Both the position numbers and the translations under genes were made by a program. A stretch of 29,332 bases of DNA, taken from assembly GCA_900545445.1 (NCBI GenBank), contig UQZH01000025.1, forward strand, positions 1 through 29,332. Direction: 5' to 3'. Numbering within the stretch: the first letter of the stretch is position 1; each line of letters begins with the position of its first letter. Origin of the DNA: an uncultured Collinsella sp. GTDB taxonomy: Bacteria; Actinomycetota; Coriobacteriia; Coriobacteriales; Coriobacteriaceae. This document shows positions 29,166 to 29,332 of the stretch, piece by piece. The notes below the pieces were generated by a model, which ran no database searches, was not told where the DNA came from, and saw nothing but the letters and a program-made list of their open reading frames with translations.

Positions 29166-29332
29166 TTAGTAGTCGAACTGGTGATAGTAACGACGGTAGT
29201 TGAGGTTGTGCTTGGTGACCGTCTCGTAGTAAGCGGCAAGGCGATCGGTGATCAGCGAGGAGAGGATCCACGGAGACACGATGACGCGGAACTCGTCGTC
29301 AAGGCCGGGGATCGCGAACTCGGCGGTGTCGA
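29166..29332 (-). CDS. SIS-domain sugar isomerase/deglycase-like protein, C-terminal end only
   Basis: The last 54 codons and the TAA stop (29166-29168) of a gene entering from the right edge. The end reads SPWILSSLITDRLAAYYETV and then RRYYHQFDY, which resembles the C-terminal helix of FrlB/GfrF-type SIS-domain enzymes that split fructosamine 6-phosphates into glucose 6-phosphate and an amine. Placement next to an FrlC-like epimerase supports this. The catalytic part lies outside the window, so the call is tentative. Confidence 0.5.
   Translation of the reverse strand, partial: DTAEFAIPGLDDEFRVIVSPWILSSLITDRLAAYYETVTKHNLNYRRYYHQFDY

Overview
The window reads as a chromosomal segment of a high-GC Gram-positive gut anaerobe. 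The gene content, codon use and small palindromic repeats fit Coriobacteriia, most likely Collinsella. That assignment rests on recognition of the proteins and not on a search. Gene density is high and the coding strand switches several times.

Left part (1-6.2 kb) looks accessory. A minus-strand operon runs off the left edge and encodes an uncharacterised 305-aa protein, a VirD4/TraG-type ATPase with no membrane anchor, and the N-terminal part of a ClpP-like protease. Divergent from it is a 477-aa protein that joins a degenerate adenine-methylase-like half to a type I specificity-subunit-like half. Beyond a strong shared terminator lies an AbiEi/AbiEii (type IV toxin-antitoxin) pair with a candidate autoregulatory operator at its promoter.

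Middle part (6.2-18.8 kb) is mostly core. It holds an operon for a DUF4342/UBA-like membrane protein and an OmpR-type two-component system, flanked by two direct copies of a 182-bp palindromic element. It continues with an orphan PTS IIB plus VOC protein, a TPR-like membrane protein, and tRNA-Leu(UAA) with a duplicated 3' end and terminator. A DivIC-like protein with a Ppx/GppA phosphatase, enolase, a lower-GC AAA ATPase of the DUF4143 type (probably acquired), and a LarC2-like, YfcE, MazG operon follow.

Right part (18.8-28.1 kb) is a complete histidine pathway. One minus-strand operon reads hisZ-hisG (fused), hisD, hisC, hisB, hisH, hisA, hisF, hisI, an uncharacterised 75-aa gene, hisE. A convergent PHP-type histinol-phosphatase gene, 2 bp from the end of hisE, supplies the remaining step. 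Two hairpin elements are inserted between operon genes. The right edge (28.2-29.3 kb) carries a sugar-phosphate isomerase/epimerase and the C-terminus of what looks like a SIS-domain sugar deglycase, suggesting an Amadori-compound or amino-sugar utilisation locus upstream.

The most unusual items are the ClpP-like/anchorless T4CP module with its divergent methylase-specificity hybrid, the HisZ-HisG fusion with a cysteine-rich loop, the 75-aa gene translationally coupled to hisI, the 182-bp palindromic elements, and the tRNA-Leu 3'-end duplication.
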